64,000 nucleotides of DNA from Azolla caroliniana (GCA_043228905.1 JBHGNT010000010.1:9672001-9736000); one strand, 5' to 3'. Positions 1 to 10,050 are shown, counted from the first letter of the stretch. Notes: generated from the sequence alone by a model not told the origin. Program-made: numbers and translations.

Positions 1-107
1 TGTGTGTACGTGCGTTCACCCTCTATTCCCATTTCTATGTTTGATCCTTAAACGAAGTGATTCAATACTCGGTTGTGGCCGAGCACTATTCGGCGCTATT
101 CTCTTCA
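1..107 (+). repeat. 3' part of the 5' LTR of copia A
   Basis: The segment aligns with 3210-3316 at the end of the 3' LTR: both contain TCTATTCCCATTT, GTTTGATCC and GGTTGTGGCCGAGCA and end in CTTCTCA or TCTTCA. It is followed by three bases and then a Met-tRNA-type primer site, which fixes the LTR boundary near 107. Confidence 0.85.
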
Positions 108-110
108 ATC

Positions 111-122
111 TGGTATTGGAGC
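111..122 (+). other. Primer binding site of copia A (initiator Met-tRNA type)
   Basis: TGGTATTGGAGC lies three bases after the LTR end and resembles the plant copia primer site TGGTATCAGAGC. Copia D has the closer form TGGTATCAAAGC at the same place. It would anneal to the 3' end of initiator tRNA-Met. Confidence 0.75.
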
Positions 123-136
123 AAGCAACATAGGAA

Positions 137-735
137 ATGGAAGAATCATCCGGCGGCATTTTCAAGCTCACCGGCTCCAACTATTCAGTGTGGAAGTCGA
201 AGATGAGGGATATGTTGGTGGTTAAAGATATTTGGTTGCCGGTTCTGTTCGGGGACAAGAGACTGGATAAGATCGACGCCACAGTGTGGGAGGTGATGCA
301 CATGAAAATGATGGCATACATCCGGTGCTTCATCGATATGACCCTGTACAACAATTTCAATGAAGAGGGTAAGGCTCATGAACTCTGGGAGAAGATCGAC
401 ATCATGTTCCAGAACAATAATGTTGTTAATCGGGTTTCGGTATTCTGGAAGCTAGTGAGGCTCCGGTACCAAGAGGACTCAAGTATGGAGGAGCACATGA
501 ATTCCTTCCAGGACTGATCCACCAGCCAACCTCGTTGGAAGTACCTCTTGTTGATGAGGTACTTGCATTACTCCTGCTCGGTTCCCTCTCGGATAGTTGG
601 GAGATGCTAGTTGTCACATTGGGCAACGCTGGGCCGGAAGGAAAGCAGTTGTCCCTAGCAAGGGTAAAATCCAGCTTGTTAGATGAAGAAGCTCGCCCGA
701 AGGACCGGGAGTCTGGATATGTCGGGAAGAAGTGA
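137..735 (+). pseudogene. gag of copia A (UBN2-type Gag), broken
   Basis: The start at 137 opens with FKLTGSNYSVWKSKMRDML, the typical N-terminus of plant copia Gag (UBN2 family), which forms the virus-like particle. Frame one runs 137-517 and stops after HMNSFQD. The homology resumes at 535 in another frame with LALLLLGSLSDSWEMLVVTL and ends at 735. The zinc knuckle is missing. Copia D carries the same Gag, so the family assignment is secure. The frame change and stop make it non-functional. Confidence 0.85.
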
Positions 736-756
736 AGGTAGCATCCGACACTGCCG

Positions 757-1058
757 GTGAGCTTTGGCGCAAAAGACTGTTACATGAGTGAGAAGGGGAT
801 GAAGAGGCTTGCCGAAGACAACCTCATTCCGGTGAAGGATGTGGAACTTGAGAAGTGCACCGATTGCTTGCCCTGCAAGCAAAACCGAACCTCCTTTTGG
901 TCAAGATCGCCGATGAGACGGAATGCACCATTGGAGCTGGTGCATACTGATGTGTGTCAAGTGGACATGAAGTCACATGTTGGATCGCAGTACTTCATGC
1001 AATTCATAGATGACCACAACTGGAAGCTATGGGTCTCACTATTAAAGACGAAGCATTA
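757..1058 (+). pseudogene. GAG-pre-integrase and integrase N-part of copia A
   Basis: MSEKGMKRLAEDNLI followed by CTDCLPCKQNRTSF is the Gag-pre-integrase zinc-binding segment. LVHTDVCQVDMKSHVG with FIDDHNWKLWV is the first part of the integrase core, including the first catalytic Asp region. The frame stops at 1057-1059, and the rest of the integrase (second Asp, Glu) is deleted before 1109. A DNA integration enzyme in origin, now a fragment. Confidence 0.8.
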
Positions 1059-1108
1059 AGTGTTATCCATCTTCAAGGAGCTCCACGCGAGACTGGAAAG
1101 ACAAGAAG

Positions 1109-2770
1109 GTGTTCTGGAGTCGGGACATATTCTTCATGGAAGACAGGACCATTGCCAACTGGGAGTGGGAGAAGAAGGTGATGAACTCCGGATCATCCAA
1201 CGAAAAACAGTTTGAGGACACAAGGCCCTACCTGATTAAAAACCGGATGTTAGCCGGTAACCGGATGACACTAGACGAACCAACCAGATACAGACAAGAA
1301 ACCGAATCGACCGAAGAAGAAGAAGAAGAAGACACCGAAACTGGAGAAGATCTCGAATCGGATTCGGATTTGGAACAAACGGAGGAACCGGTAGTCAGAA
1401 ACCAAGGATAGAGATATCCTCTCCGAGAGAGAAGAGCCCGCTGGAGACTTCCGGATACAGAGCATGTGTTGCTAGCTGATGAGGGGGAGCCGGAAAGCTT
1501 CGAGGAAGCAAAGAGAGACACCCACAACCGCAAGTGGTTGACTGCCATGCAGGACAAGATGGATTCCCTGCATGAGAAACACACATATGAATTGACAGAG
1601 TTGCCGAAAGGAAAGAGGGCACTCCGGAACAAGTGGATGTACAAGATGAAACCGGGAGATGCCGGAAACTAGCCGAGATACAAAGCCTGAATTGTAGTGA
1701 AGGGTTTCCTACAGAAGAAGGGACTGGACTTCGATGAGATCTTTGCCCCGGTAGTAAAGATGACATCCATCTAGACGGTACTGAGCATAGTGGCAAGCAT
1801 GGACCTCGACGTAGAGCAACTAGACGTCAAGACGACATTCCTACATGGTGACCTCGAAGAGGAGATCTACATGCATCAACCGGAAGGATTTGAGAAGAAA
1901 GGGAAGGAGCACCTGGTGTGCCGGCTGAAGAAGAGCTTATACGGATTGAAGCAAGCTCCTCAGCAATGGCACCGGAAGTTCGACTCCTTCATGACCGACC
2001 AAGGGTACCACAAGACACATGTCGATCACTGCGTGTTTGTGAAGAAATTTGACAGAGGAGATTTCTTGATACTCCTATATGTGGATGATATGTTGATCGT
2101 CGGACGAGACCAAGGCAAGATCTGGATGTTGAAGAAGGCTCTGAACCGAACCTTCTCAATGAAAGACTTGGTTCTGGCAAGCCATATATTGGGAATGCAC
2201 ATCATCCGGGACCGGTTGAAGAAGCTGTTGTGGTTGTCACAAGAGAAGTATGTGACAAAGGTGCTTCAACGGTTCAACATGTCGGAGGGGAAACCGGTTG
2301 AATCGACACTTTCGGCAAACTGCAAGCTATGTGGAAAACAAAGTCTGAGACAAAGGCAAAGAAGACGGATATGATGAAGATACCATATGCCTCTGCCGTC
2401 GGAAACTTGATGTACGCGATGGTATGTACCCAGCTGGATATTGGAAGCCGACAGTTGTGGAAGCTGACAAGGAGATAATCTAGATGAAGGACTTCGTCGG
2501 AGAGCCAGGGATCCAATAGGAGGAATATCGGCTCTACTGCGAGAGTCGAAGTGCCATCCACCTTGCAAAGAACGTGGCTTACCATTCCTGAACGAAACAT
2601 ATCCAACGGAGGTACCACTGGATCTGGGAGAGATTAGAAGATCAATAGTTCGTGCTGACGAAGATCCACATGGAGGAGAACGGGTCAGGTATGCTGACTA
2701 AGGTGTTGACGACTGACAAGCTGGATAGGTGCCGAAAGCGGATTAGGCTGTCAAGACATCCCATACTGGA
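1109..2770 (+). pseudogene. Linker, reverse transcriptase and RNase H of copia A
   Basis: An acidic linker (1109-1411, with poly-Glu and SDSDLEQTEEP) leads into the RVT_2 domain from 1466: KRALRNKWMYKMKPGD, VEQLDVKTTFLHGDLEEEIY, SLYGLKQAPQQWHRKF and the catalytic LLYVDDMLIVGRD near 2077. Stops at about 1670, 1689 and 1772 break an otherwise single frame. The RNase H part after 2374 is out of frame but recognisable as DNA near 2560-2750 (the AYHSWTKHI region and LTTDKLD). Catalytic YVDD is intact, but the gene cannot be translated through. Confidence 0.85.
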
Positions 2771-2784
2771 GTGAAGGGGGAGAT

Positions 2785-3316
2785 AGTTGGGAAGTCGGTG
2801 CCTCCGGATGGGATCCGGAAACTGGATCGAATGGACCCGGTGAGAATCGGAAGAGAAGACATATTTGTAAATATGTTTTGAGTAAGCCTATTGAAGCTAT
2901 ATTTGTAAATAACCCTAAGTTTATATATGTATAAATATGACTTAGGGCAATCACTTTACTAGAATGTTGTCATATTGTTGTATGTATAACTGTTATATAG
3001 AGCGAGTGACAAAGAGAGAAAAAGTGAGTGAGATACAGAACGGTTTCTGTTGTAACCACCGCTTGGCGAAGAAATAGAGCTTGAGGTCGTTGCCTCCGAG
3101 TCTTTGATTGTACCTTTCTCATATAGTGATAGTTCGGAGTTTGTGGGCTCCCATGGTTTTTCCCTATTAGGGTTTTCCACGTAAACATCCTGTGTACTCT
3201 CTATCGAATCATGTGTGTACGAGTATTCATCTCTATTCCCATTTTTGTGTTTGATCCCTTAAGAAGTGATCTAAAACATGGTTGTGGCCGAGCAGTATTC
3301 CGCACTATTCTTCTCA
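2785..3316 (+). repeat. 3' LTR of copia A
   Basis: It follows the polypurine tract GAAGGGGGAGAT (2773-2784) and begins AGTTGGGAAG where a related fragment at 24869 has TGTTGGGAAA. It ends at CTTCTCA. The LTR shares GCTCCCATGGTTTTTCCC and GGTTGTGGCCGA with the LTRs of copia D read on the minus strand, so A and D are one family. Length is about 530 bp. Confidence 0.8.
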
Positions 3317-3400
3317 AGAAGGCGCATGACTTACCTTCTCGGGAGAGAAATCAACGTTCAGACAGTCAGAGATCTTGGTGGTCGGTCACCTCTGTGGACT

Positions 3401-3847
3401 TGTTGAGAATCAAGCTGAACATAGTGCAACATGTGAACACACCTTTTGAGAATCTATGATTACTCAAAGTTCAAGAGTCACACCATTACTCTCTACACAT
3501 TAACTATGTGTCATAGAATCAGATTCTATGACACATAACTAATGAGTTACATATTCCCCATGACTATGAGTCTTCACATTCTCCAAGAGAGAGTGATTGT
3601 TGTAGTTAGTTAATGAAGAGAGAGGGTGACTATATATAAAGCACCCTCCCCATACTTCATACCAAGTCGGTTGTGACTCCTTGTAATGCTATTCTACATG
3701 TGAATATGCACCTTCTTCTGGAGTATTCGTTTTCCAATCTATCTTTTGTTTTCTCTTCTCTCCTCTAATTCCTCTCACACATACACATAACACATATCTC
3801 TTCCACTACATAAGAATCATACCCGATGCTTTACATTGTATTAGAGC
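3401..3847 (+). repeat. LTR and primer site of a second copia family (copia B fragment)
   Basis: The LTR starts TGTTGAGAATCAAGC and ends GATGCTTTACA at 3835, with a promoter-like CTATATATAAAGCA near 3630. TTGTATTAGAGC at 3836-3847 looks like a mutated Met-tRNA primer site, so this is a 5' LTR. Only about 200 bp of interior follow before the (GA)n tract. A 33-bp near-perfect palindrome (3505-3537, ATGTGTCATAGAATC arms) sits in the upstream part of the LTR. No coding sequence of this element is seen. Confidence 0.6.
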
Positions 3848-4061
3848 GGTTTTATGCCGACATTCAAGAAGAGTTGGTTCATCGCTATCGTAGTGCGACT
3901 ACATAGCTCGTGTTCAAGAGAGAAGGAAAAGAAGAAAGAAAGCTTCATCGACAATGAATACTCAAATGGGGAGCTGTAAAAGTAAACGTGAAGCGTTCGA
4001 TAAACTGGCTTAGCCAGATAGTAGCCGGATAGCAGAACACACACAGAGTACGCGTACACAG

Positions 4062-4063
<2 letters not shown>

Positions 4064-4133
<70 letters not shown>
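4064..4133. repeat. (GA)n microsatellite
   Basis: About 35 uninterrupted GA units. The tract abuts the 3' end of LINE copy 1, whose minus-strand 3' terminus reads into TCTCTC. Similar GA tracts lie at the 3' end of LINE copy 2 and in every unit of the tRNA-like array. Confidence 0.95.
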
Positions 4134-4137
<4 letters not shown>

Positions 4138-4189
4138 ATTATAGCCTTCGGAGGTCAAATATGACCAATGAGACCAAAAATATTACATA

Positions 4190-5628
4190 TCACGTGATAT
4201 GTGTGAAAGTGAGTAGTGACTCTCGATGTTCAAGAACTTTACCAATGAATGTTGCAATCGAGAGTGCACATTGTCGTTGTGAGAGGAATTCATGCAAAGA
4301 TTGGGCTCGATCGAAGAGATGTGGAAAGCATGGTTGAATATGATCAAAGGCAGAGCATTGTATCAAAGTGTGATACTCAGACTCGCGAACTTGTTTAGGG
4401 CAAAGTGTGCATAGCCGACCACTCTCATCACTTGTGCCCCAACGCCCTGTTTCACATCGCAATGCATGTGAGCTAAGTCGCATGGAAGCAATGGTTCGAA
4501 TGGCAGATAACGGTATGGGCTCTAACATGTATGGATGTGTACGATTTCCCAGTTCCGCAAAGAATATGGTTTTGTAGTTAGGTGCATCATGTGTAGTATA
4601 ATGTGTGAAGCGTGAGCCTCCATATTTGTCCCATGTCATGATACATTGGCGTTGCAAAAATGCCTCATTTACAGAGGAATCTAATGATGCATCATGAAGC
4701 AAGTGTCTCGCATCCCATCTACCAAACCATTTTTCTATATCTTGCATCCAAACGGAACACAAAATTTTGCTTTTCTGCGTCTTTTTGATCTTTTTGCTTG
4801 CTTCCCACGCAATTCTAGGAAGTCGATGTGAGGGACTTTTTTGAACCTTAAGCATGTATTCAACAACCCTTTCCATGACCATGATCTCAATGGGAAGCGA
4901 TCCCGTCTCAAGGAGGAGGAGGGTGTAGGGCATTTGTTTCTTAACTTGTAGAAACTTGGTAAGAAAATGCTTTTGGACATTTTCAAACTCTTTCCACATA
5001 GATTTAGGGATGCTACCACCCCATACTTCCACCCCATAGAGAAGAACCGGTGTCACCAAAGTGTCGAAAAGATATTTCTTGAGGACCCAACACTTAATAT
5101 CTCCAAGATTGCATGTGTTCTCAAATGCATAGTATGCTCGCTTACCCGCCTCTAAGCGGCGTGTAGCACATTCATTCGATCTATGATTTGAAGGAACTTC
5201 AAAGTCAAGATATTTGAAGCTTTCCACACATTCAAGTGGCTCATTGTTGTACATGATGCATGGTTGATTTCTTTTTTGGCTCTTCACAAGCATTATCTTT
5301 GTTTTAGAGCTATTGACACTTAATCTAGTATGCATGCAAATTTTTTCCAATGCCTTCATAACCTTTTGTGCATCTCCTAAAGTATTTGCAAAAAGCACTA
5401 CATCATCTGCATATAGCAAAAGCATAATCACAACATTCCCAATGGCAACTTCTTCAACACGTTCTTCCTTTGCAAACTTGGTAACCATTTCTTCCAATTC
5501 ATCAATGCATAGACCAAATAGTGTTGGTGAGAGTGGGCATCCTTGCTTAACATCAATAGTGCTATTGAAAAAATCAGAAAGTTTATCTCTCATACGCACA
5601 CAACATATAACCTTCTCATATATTCGAG
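4190..5628 (-). pseudogene. LINE reverse transcriptase, C-terminal portion (copy 1)
   Basis: An open frame of about 480 LINE residues starts inside the palm: KQGCPLSPTLFGLCIDELEE, then the catalytic MLLLYADDVVLFANTLGD. After the RT come a thumb/connection region (LLYGVEVWGGSIPK, LLLLETGSLPIEIM) and a C-terminal Cys/His motif, LCTLCPKQVRESEYHTLIQC, which is C-x2-C-x7-H-x4-C. The frame ends near the LINE 3' end. Fingers and motif A are absent, so it cannot be an active enzyme, but the remaining frame is unbroken for almost 1.5 kb, which suggests modest age. Confidence 0.85.
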
Positions 5629-5800
5629 GGTTGGTTGTGGGGGGCAGAGAGACAGACAGAGTAATAGATAGATGATGATGTTGGTTGTGGGGTTGGAAGC
5701 CACGTGCACTTGAATGCAAGGGATCTTAAGTCACTCCCCTTAACCACTCGAACAAACCAACCATTGAAACAAAAACAAAGAGTAGGCGAGAGAGAGAGAA
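5629..5800 (-). repeat. tRNA-Leu-like SINE-like unit inside LINE copy 1
   Basis: The minus strand reads like the units of the array at 7010-9235: a GTGGTTAAGG-like A-box, an anticodon-loop region around CTTAAGA, a B-box-like stretch and then AACCAACATCATCATC and a TCTATC tail. The repeated TTGGTTGTGGGG at 5631 and about 5674 suggests a small rearrangement at its 3' side. It marks the junction between the RT and endonuclease parts of LINE copy 1. Confidence 0.65.
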
Positions 5801-6840
5801 CAAAGAGCATTTCCAAGATGTGCAGTTGGTCGAAAAACATTTGTTTGGACAAAAGAGAATGACTTTCTTGAAAGCTTCCCATTTGCATTCTAATGTGGAA
5901 CCATGTTATATCTTTATCATTTGTAACATATTCCCAACCATCTTGGAAAAGATGGGTGCTCGCTTAAGGTTCATGCTTAAGTGCGGTTGTTTATTATCTT
6001 CAATAGCCTTCTCACAATCAAGCCTATGCATACATTTGAGATCAATACATAATGGCCTATGATCGGATTCTGGTGTCCATTCACCAAGTGAGAATTATGA
6101 TCCAAAATACCTTCGGAAAGTAGCACATAGTCAATCACACTATTTCAGTTGTGTTTTCTACATGTAAAACCATTAGTGTTGGGCCATAACGAAATACCAT
6201 TTGCAATAAGCAATCCGGCACTATTGTATATTTATAGGAGTAACTTCCCAAATTGGTCCAGATCTTTTTAATCGCTAGAAGAGCGGCTATACATTTGCAT
6301 ATCCTCTTGCATCCTTGAGATATGTGGCATGAAAGATTCTTGTGAATCAAGTTGGAAACTTCTTCTACGAGCATTCATGTCACCAAAGACAATAACTTCC
6401 CCTTTGGATTTGAAATAAGCAATATCATCTTCTAAATTGGCAAAAGGTTGATCTTTATCCAAACAAGCATAAAAGTTAACATCTTGATGAGGAATGTAAC
6501 ATCCAACTACAAAAGTGGGCAAATCATTACGTGTTTCTATTTTGAGCCATGTGTGGCATTTATGTTTATCATTTTTTATGATTGACATTCCTTCTTAATC
6601 AAACATGCCACCCCTCATTGTCCTCTTCTTTGTCTTGGATTTTTCTTCCATATCAAAGATTGTACATTATAGTTTCCTAAACCTTGAACCCTTTGAGTAT
6701 CATGCTCCCATGTTTCAACAAGAAGTGTGATATCCGACTCATCGATGAACTCCTCTATGCCAAATCTCTCATTCCATGAGTATCCATTGCAATTCCAAAA
6801 GCATAGTCATAAAAGGAATGGGTTAGTCTCATAGGTCACA
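5801..6840 (-). pseudogene. LINE endonuclease domain (APE-like), broken
   Basis: Reading on the minus strand, WNCNGYSW near 6800 is the N-terminal Asn-containing motif of exonuclease-endonuclease-phosphatase folds. DITLLVETWEHD follows with the Glu-containing motif. VVGCYIPHQD and VIVFGDMNAR (within 6588-6268) give the GDxN motif. Downstream, in shifted frames, come SLWPNTNGFTC and NSVIDYVLLSE, matching the C-terminal strand of the fold. Several stops and shifts interrupt it. The enzyme nicks target DNA to prime reverse transcription. Confidence 0.75.
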
Positions 6841-7009
6841 TGTCCCTATTTCCCAACATTTTCATCTTTAGGCACATCCTTAACCTTATTTTTCAATCTT
6901 TCTTCATATGCTTTATGACAAGCATTTTGTTGTGAGATAGTACGATCTTCACTCACAAAGCATTACGTACCTTTGAGGTATACCCAACTAATTTCCAGTA
7001 CGATCCGCC

Positions 7010-7481
7010 ACTTTGTATAGAGAGAGAGAGAACGAGAGTGAGAGAGAGAAATATATTGATGACAATGTTGATTGTGGGGTTTGACGCCACACTCACTTGC
7101 GTGCATGCCATCTTACGTCGCCCTTGACCACTAAGGCAAACTAGCTAATAAAAAATTGGAATAGAGAGGGCCAGAGACAGATATGAGACGAACCTTTATA
7201 AAAAAGGCCGGTATCTAGAAGCTAAATAAAGGAAAAATGGTAATGACCACGAGAAAAGACTGAGAGAAAGATAAATAGATAGATGGATGATGATGTTGGT
7301 TGTGGGGTTTGAACCCATGCGCACTTGAATGCAAGCAATCTTAAGTCGCTCCCCTTAACCACTCGGGCAAACCAACCATTGCCAAAAAATACAAAGAGCG
7401 AGAGGGAGATAGATGAGCATAAACGTTTATAAAGAAGATCAACCCCTAAAAATTAACTACAGCAAAATAGTATTGTCCACG

Positions 7482-7521
<40 letters not shown>

Positions 7522-9235
7522 GATGGATGCCGATGTTAGTTGTGGGGTTGGATGCGACACACACTTTAGTGCAGGCGATCTTAAGTAGCACTTAACAACT
7601 AAGGCAAGCTAGCTATTTGAGATAGAAACAGAAAAGGAGATAGAGATGAGCCCGAACATTTACGAAAAAGGTTGGTATTTGGAAACTAAATAAAATAAAA
7701 ATGGTAACTTGAGAAAAGAGAGAGAGAAAGATAACTACATAGATGGATGATGATGTTGGTTGTGGGGTTCAAAACCACGTGCACTTGAATGAAAGAGATC
7801 TTATGTCGCTCTCCTTAACTAGTCGTGCAAACCAACCATTCTAGAAAAAAAACAAAGAGGGAGAGGGAGAGAGATGAGCCCAAACTTTCAAAAACAAGGT
7901 CCACTCCTAAAACCTAGGTAAAGGAAAATGGAAATGTGCATTATAAAAGAGAGAAAGAAAGAGAGAGAGAGAGACAGAGAAATAGATGGATGATGATGTT
8001 GGTTATGGGGTTGGAAGCCATACACACTCGAGTGCGGACGATCTTAAATCGAGCTTAACCAGTAAGGCAAGCTAGCTATTTAAGAAAGAAACAGAAAATG
8101 AGAGAGAGATGAACCCGAACCTTTACAAAAAAGGTTGGTATCTAGAAACTAAATATTTAGGAAAAATGGTAATGACCATGAGAAAAGAGAGAGAGAAAGA
8201 TAACTACATAGATGGATGATGATATTGGTTGGCAAGCTATCTTAAGTCGTTCCCCTTAACCACTCAAGCAAACCAACCATTAAAGAAAAAACCCAAGAGC
8301 TTGAGAGAGAGAGAGATGAGGTTGAACATTTACGAAAAAGGTTAGCCCCTAAAAATAGTAATGTCCATGATAAGAGAGAGAGAGAGAGAAATAGATCAAT
8401 GACGATGTTGGTTGTGGGGTTCAAAGCCACACACACTTGAGTGCAGGCCATCTTAAGTCGCCCTTAACCACTTAATAGCAATGGGCCCAGTTGGCTTTCG
8501 GTTAAGTTGGCTTTGTTTGCCTTGAAACCAAACTAAACTGAACCAAACCATTTATATAAAACAAAAACCAAACCAAACCGTTTATGAACTTTCACGCCAT
8601 TATACCAAACCATTTAAGAAAAGGCAAAGCAAACACTTTAAACCAAAACCGTTTAGGGAAAAGTTGAAACCTAACCGAACGACGAGAAAAGAGAATAAAG
8701 GAAAAATGGTAATGACCACAAGAAAAGAGAGAGAGAGAAAGATAACTCTAAGAACCGTTTATTAATAATTAAAACCAAACCAAACAATTTAATTATTTTG
8801 GAACTTATAAACTTTCAAACCATGGCTAAACGGTTCGGTTTGGTTTGAACCGAAACCGGGCCCATTGTTAACCACTAAGGCAAACTAGCTATTCAACAAA
8901 GAGATAAGCTAAACATTAATAAAAAAGGTCGGTATATAGAAATTAAATAAAGGAAAAATGGTAATGACCATGAGAAAAGAGAGAGAGACAGATAACCAGA
9001 TAGATGGATGATGATGTTGGTCATGGGGTTCGAACCCACGCGCACTTGAATGCAAGCAATCTTAAGTCGCTCACCTTAACCACTCGGGCAAACCAACCAT
9101 TAAAGAAAAAACCAAAGAGTGTAAGAGAGAGAGAGAGAGATGAGGCTGAAAGTTTACGAAAAAGGTAAGACCCTAAAAACTAACTAAAGCCAAATAGTAA
9201 TGTCCACGATAGGAGAGAGAGAGAGAGAGATAGAT
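7010..9235 (-). repeat. Tandem array of alternating tRNA-Leu-like units
   Basis: Eight units with CTTAAG-type centres near 7111, 7341, 7580, 7800, 8040, 8240, 8453 and 9060 follow each other every 200-240 bp (the last gap holds a MITE). Read on the minus strand, the unit near 7377-7300 has a 7-bp acceptor stem GTTGGTT/AACCAAC, an A-box-like GCCCGAGTGGTTAAGG, an anticodon loop CTTAAGA (UAA, Leu), a long type-II variable arm and a B-box-like GGGTTCAAACCCC. Two unit types alternate: A (..CACTCGGGCAAACCAACC on the plus strand) and B (..CACTAAGGCAAACTAGC). Each carries a TC-rich tail and a conserved spacer containing GGAAAAATGGTAATGACCA. Confidence 0.8.
8476..8870. mobile_element. hAT-like MITE inside a type-B array unit
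   Basis: The insert has terminal inverted repeats TAGCAATGGGCCC and GGGCCCATTGTTA and is flanked by ACCACTTAA and ACCACTAA, an 8-9 bp imperfect duplication typical of hAT elements. The interior is rich in AACCAAACC and GGTTTGGTTT. It contains no open frame. About 90 bp of its middle (near 8690-8745) matches the spacer of the surrounding array (AAAGGAAAAATGGTAATGAC), so it has captured or exchanged host sequence. Confidence 0.65.
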
Positions 9236-9616
9236 AGATTATAATATCGTCTTCGGAGGTCAAATATGACCTATGAGACCAAAAATATTACATTTCACTT
9301 GATATGTGTGAAAGTGAGTAGTGACTCTCGATGTTCAAGAACTTTACCAATGAATGTTGCAATCAAGAGTGCACATTGTGGTTGTGAGAGGAATTCATGC
9401 AAAGATTGGGCTCAATCGAAGAGATGTGGAAAGCATGGTTGAATATGATCAAAGGCAGAACATTGTATCAAAGTGTGATACTCAGACTCGCGAACTTGTT
9501 TAGGGCAAACTCTGCATAGCCGACCACTCTCATCACTTGTACCCCAACGCCTTGTTTCACATCGCAATGCATGTGAGCTAAGTCGCATGGAAGCAATGGT
9601 TCGAATGGCAGATAAC
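9236..9616 (-). mobile_element. LINE copy 2, 3' part (cut off by the chromovirus)
   Basis: The minus strand carries the last 100 or so codons of the LINE protein, with ASMRLSSHALRCET and the zinc motif CRVCPKQVRESEYHTLIQC, then the 3' end. It is nearly identical to 4135-4520 of copy 1. It breaks at GATAT (9617-9621) and continues at 22106 on the other side of the chromovirus, so the two pieces are one LINE. Confidence 0.9.
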
Positions 9617-9624
9617 GATATTGT

Positions 9625-9695
9625 CATGATATGGCAAGACTCGAACCCATGACCTTAGGTTATATGGGTCGAGCTCTTGACCATTAGATCATCCT
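9625..9695 (-). other. tRNA-Met-like sequence in antisense at the LTR start
   Basis: The minus strand reads TCTAATGGTCAAGAGC (A-box-like), CCCATATAACCTAAGGTC (anticodon-arm region with CAT) and GGGTTCGAGTC (B-box). This matches the layout of plant elongator tRNA-Met, with CAT, CCT-AGGTC and GTTCGAG in order, with small length differences. It is too altered to be a working tRNA. The copy in the 3' LTR lies at about 21682-21750. Confidence 0.5.
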
Positions 9696-9794
9696 AGGAT
9701 ATTATTTTTATTCACATGTTATTATAGGAAATTAGTGTATATTCCAGATTTCTCTGGAACATTCTAGAAGCTTCAGGATTACTCCTGAAAACAC

Positions 9795-9839
9795 TATAAA
9801 AGAGGGCACTAGGCATTATGTTGAACCAAATTGGTTCAA
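9795..9839 (+). promoter_or_regulatory. Chromovirus LTR promoter: TATA box and palindromic transcript start
   Basis: TATAAAAG at 9795-9802 would place transcription start near 9820-9830. TTGAACCAAATTGGTTCAA (9821-9839) is a perfect 9-bp-arm palindrome exactly there. The same pair is kept in the 3' LTR near 21850-21894. The 3' half of the palindrome is complementary to the primer site at 10051-10063. Confidence 0.7.
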
Positions 9840-10050
9840 TGCCAGTCTCAAGCCTTTTGGCCACCATTGTATATTCTCTTCATATAATACATATCTTTCT
9901 TATCATCACTCTCTCTCTCTCTCTCAATCTCTCTCTTTCTCTCTGTCTCGATCACTTCTTCCTTCTCTCGAAGAAGTTCCACACCTCTCATAGTACTAAT
10001 CCTTTGTTTAGTACTAATTCCTTCTCTATCTCAGTACTGTTCATGACAGT

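Larger units (their letters stand above)
1..3316 (+). mobile_element. Copia element A (Ty1/copia LTR retrotransposon, decayed, 5' end off-window)
   Basis: The element runs from the last 107 bases of its 5' LTR through primer site, gag, integrase remnant, reverse transcriptase and RNase H to a full 3' LTR (2785-3316). The gene order PR-IN-RT-RH and the proteins are Ty1/copia type. The interior is about 2.7 kb against about 4.06 kb in its relative copia D (52979-58167); most of the protease and integrase is deleted between about 735 and 1109. Stops lie in every gene, several at sites that look like C-to-T changes (CAG or CGA codons). No target duplication can be tested because the left end is outside the window. 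Confidence 0.9.
4134..6870 (-). mobile_element. LINE copy 1 (non-LTR retrotransposon, internally deleted)
   Basis: On the minus strand an apurinic endonuclease-like domain (about 6840-5800) is followed by the C-terminal half of a reverse transcriptase (5628-4190) and a 3' end next to the GA tract. Between the two blocks the N-terminal part of the RT, present in copy 2 at 23220-23800, is missing and a tRNA-derived SINE-like unit sits there. The arrangement is endonuclease, RT, C-terminal zinc motif, 3' simple-sequence tail. Confidence 0.85.
9622..10048 (+). repeat. 5' LTR of the chromovirus
   Basis: The boundary is set by the TGTCATGA/TCATGACA inverted ends and the flanking GATAT. It contains a TATA box (9795-9802), a palindrome at the predicted transcript start (9821-9839) and a CT-rich leader (9908-9960). 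Its first 70 bases resemble a tRNA in antisense. Length is 427 bp. Confidence 0.92.

Noticed and set aside
3841-4158. Minus-strand frame with a long Ser-Leu run
   Set aside because: It is the translation of the (GA)n microsatellite; no conserved sequence on either side.
7300-7380. Functional tRNA-Leu gene in the array
   Set aside because: The fold is recognisable, but stems are imperfect in most units, both boxes vary, and eight copies with SINE-like tails argue for a repeat and not a gene.
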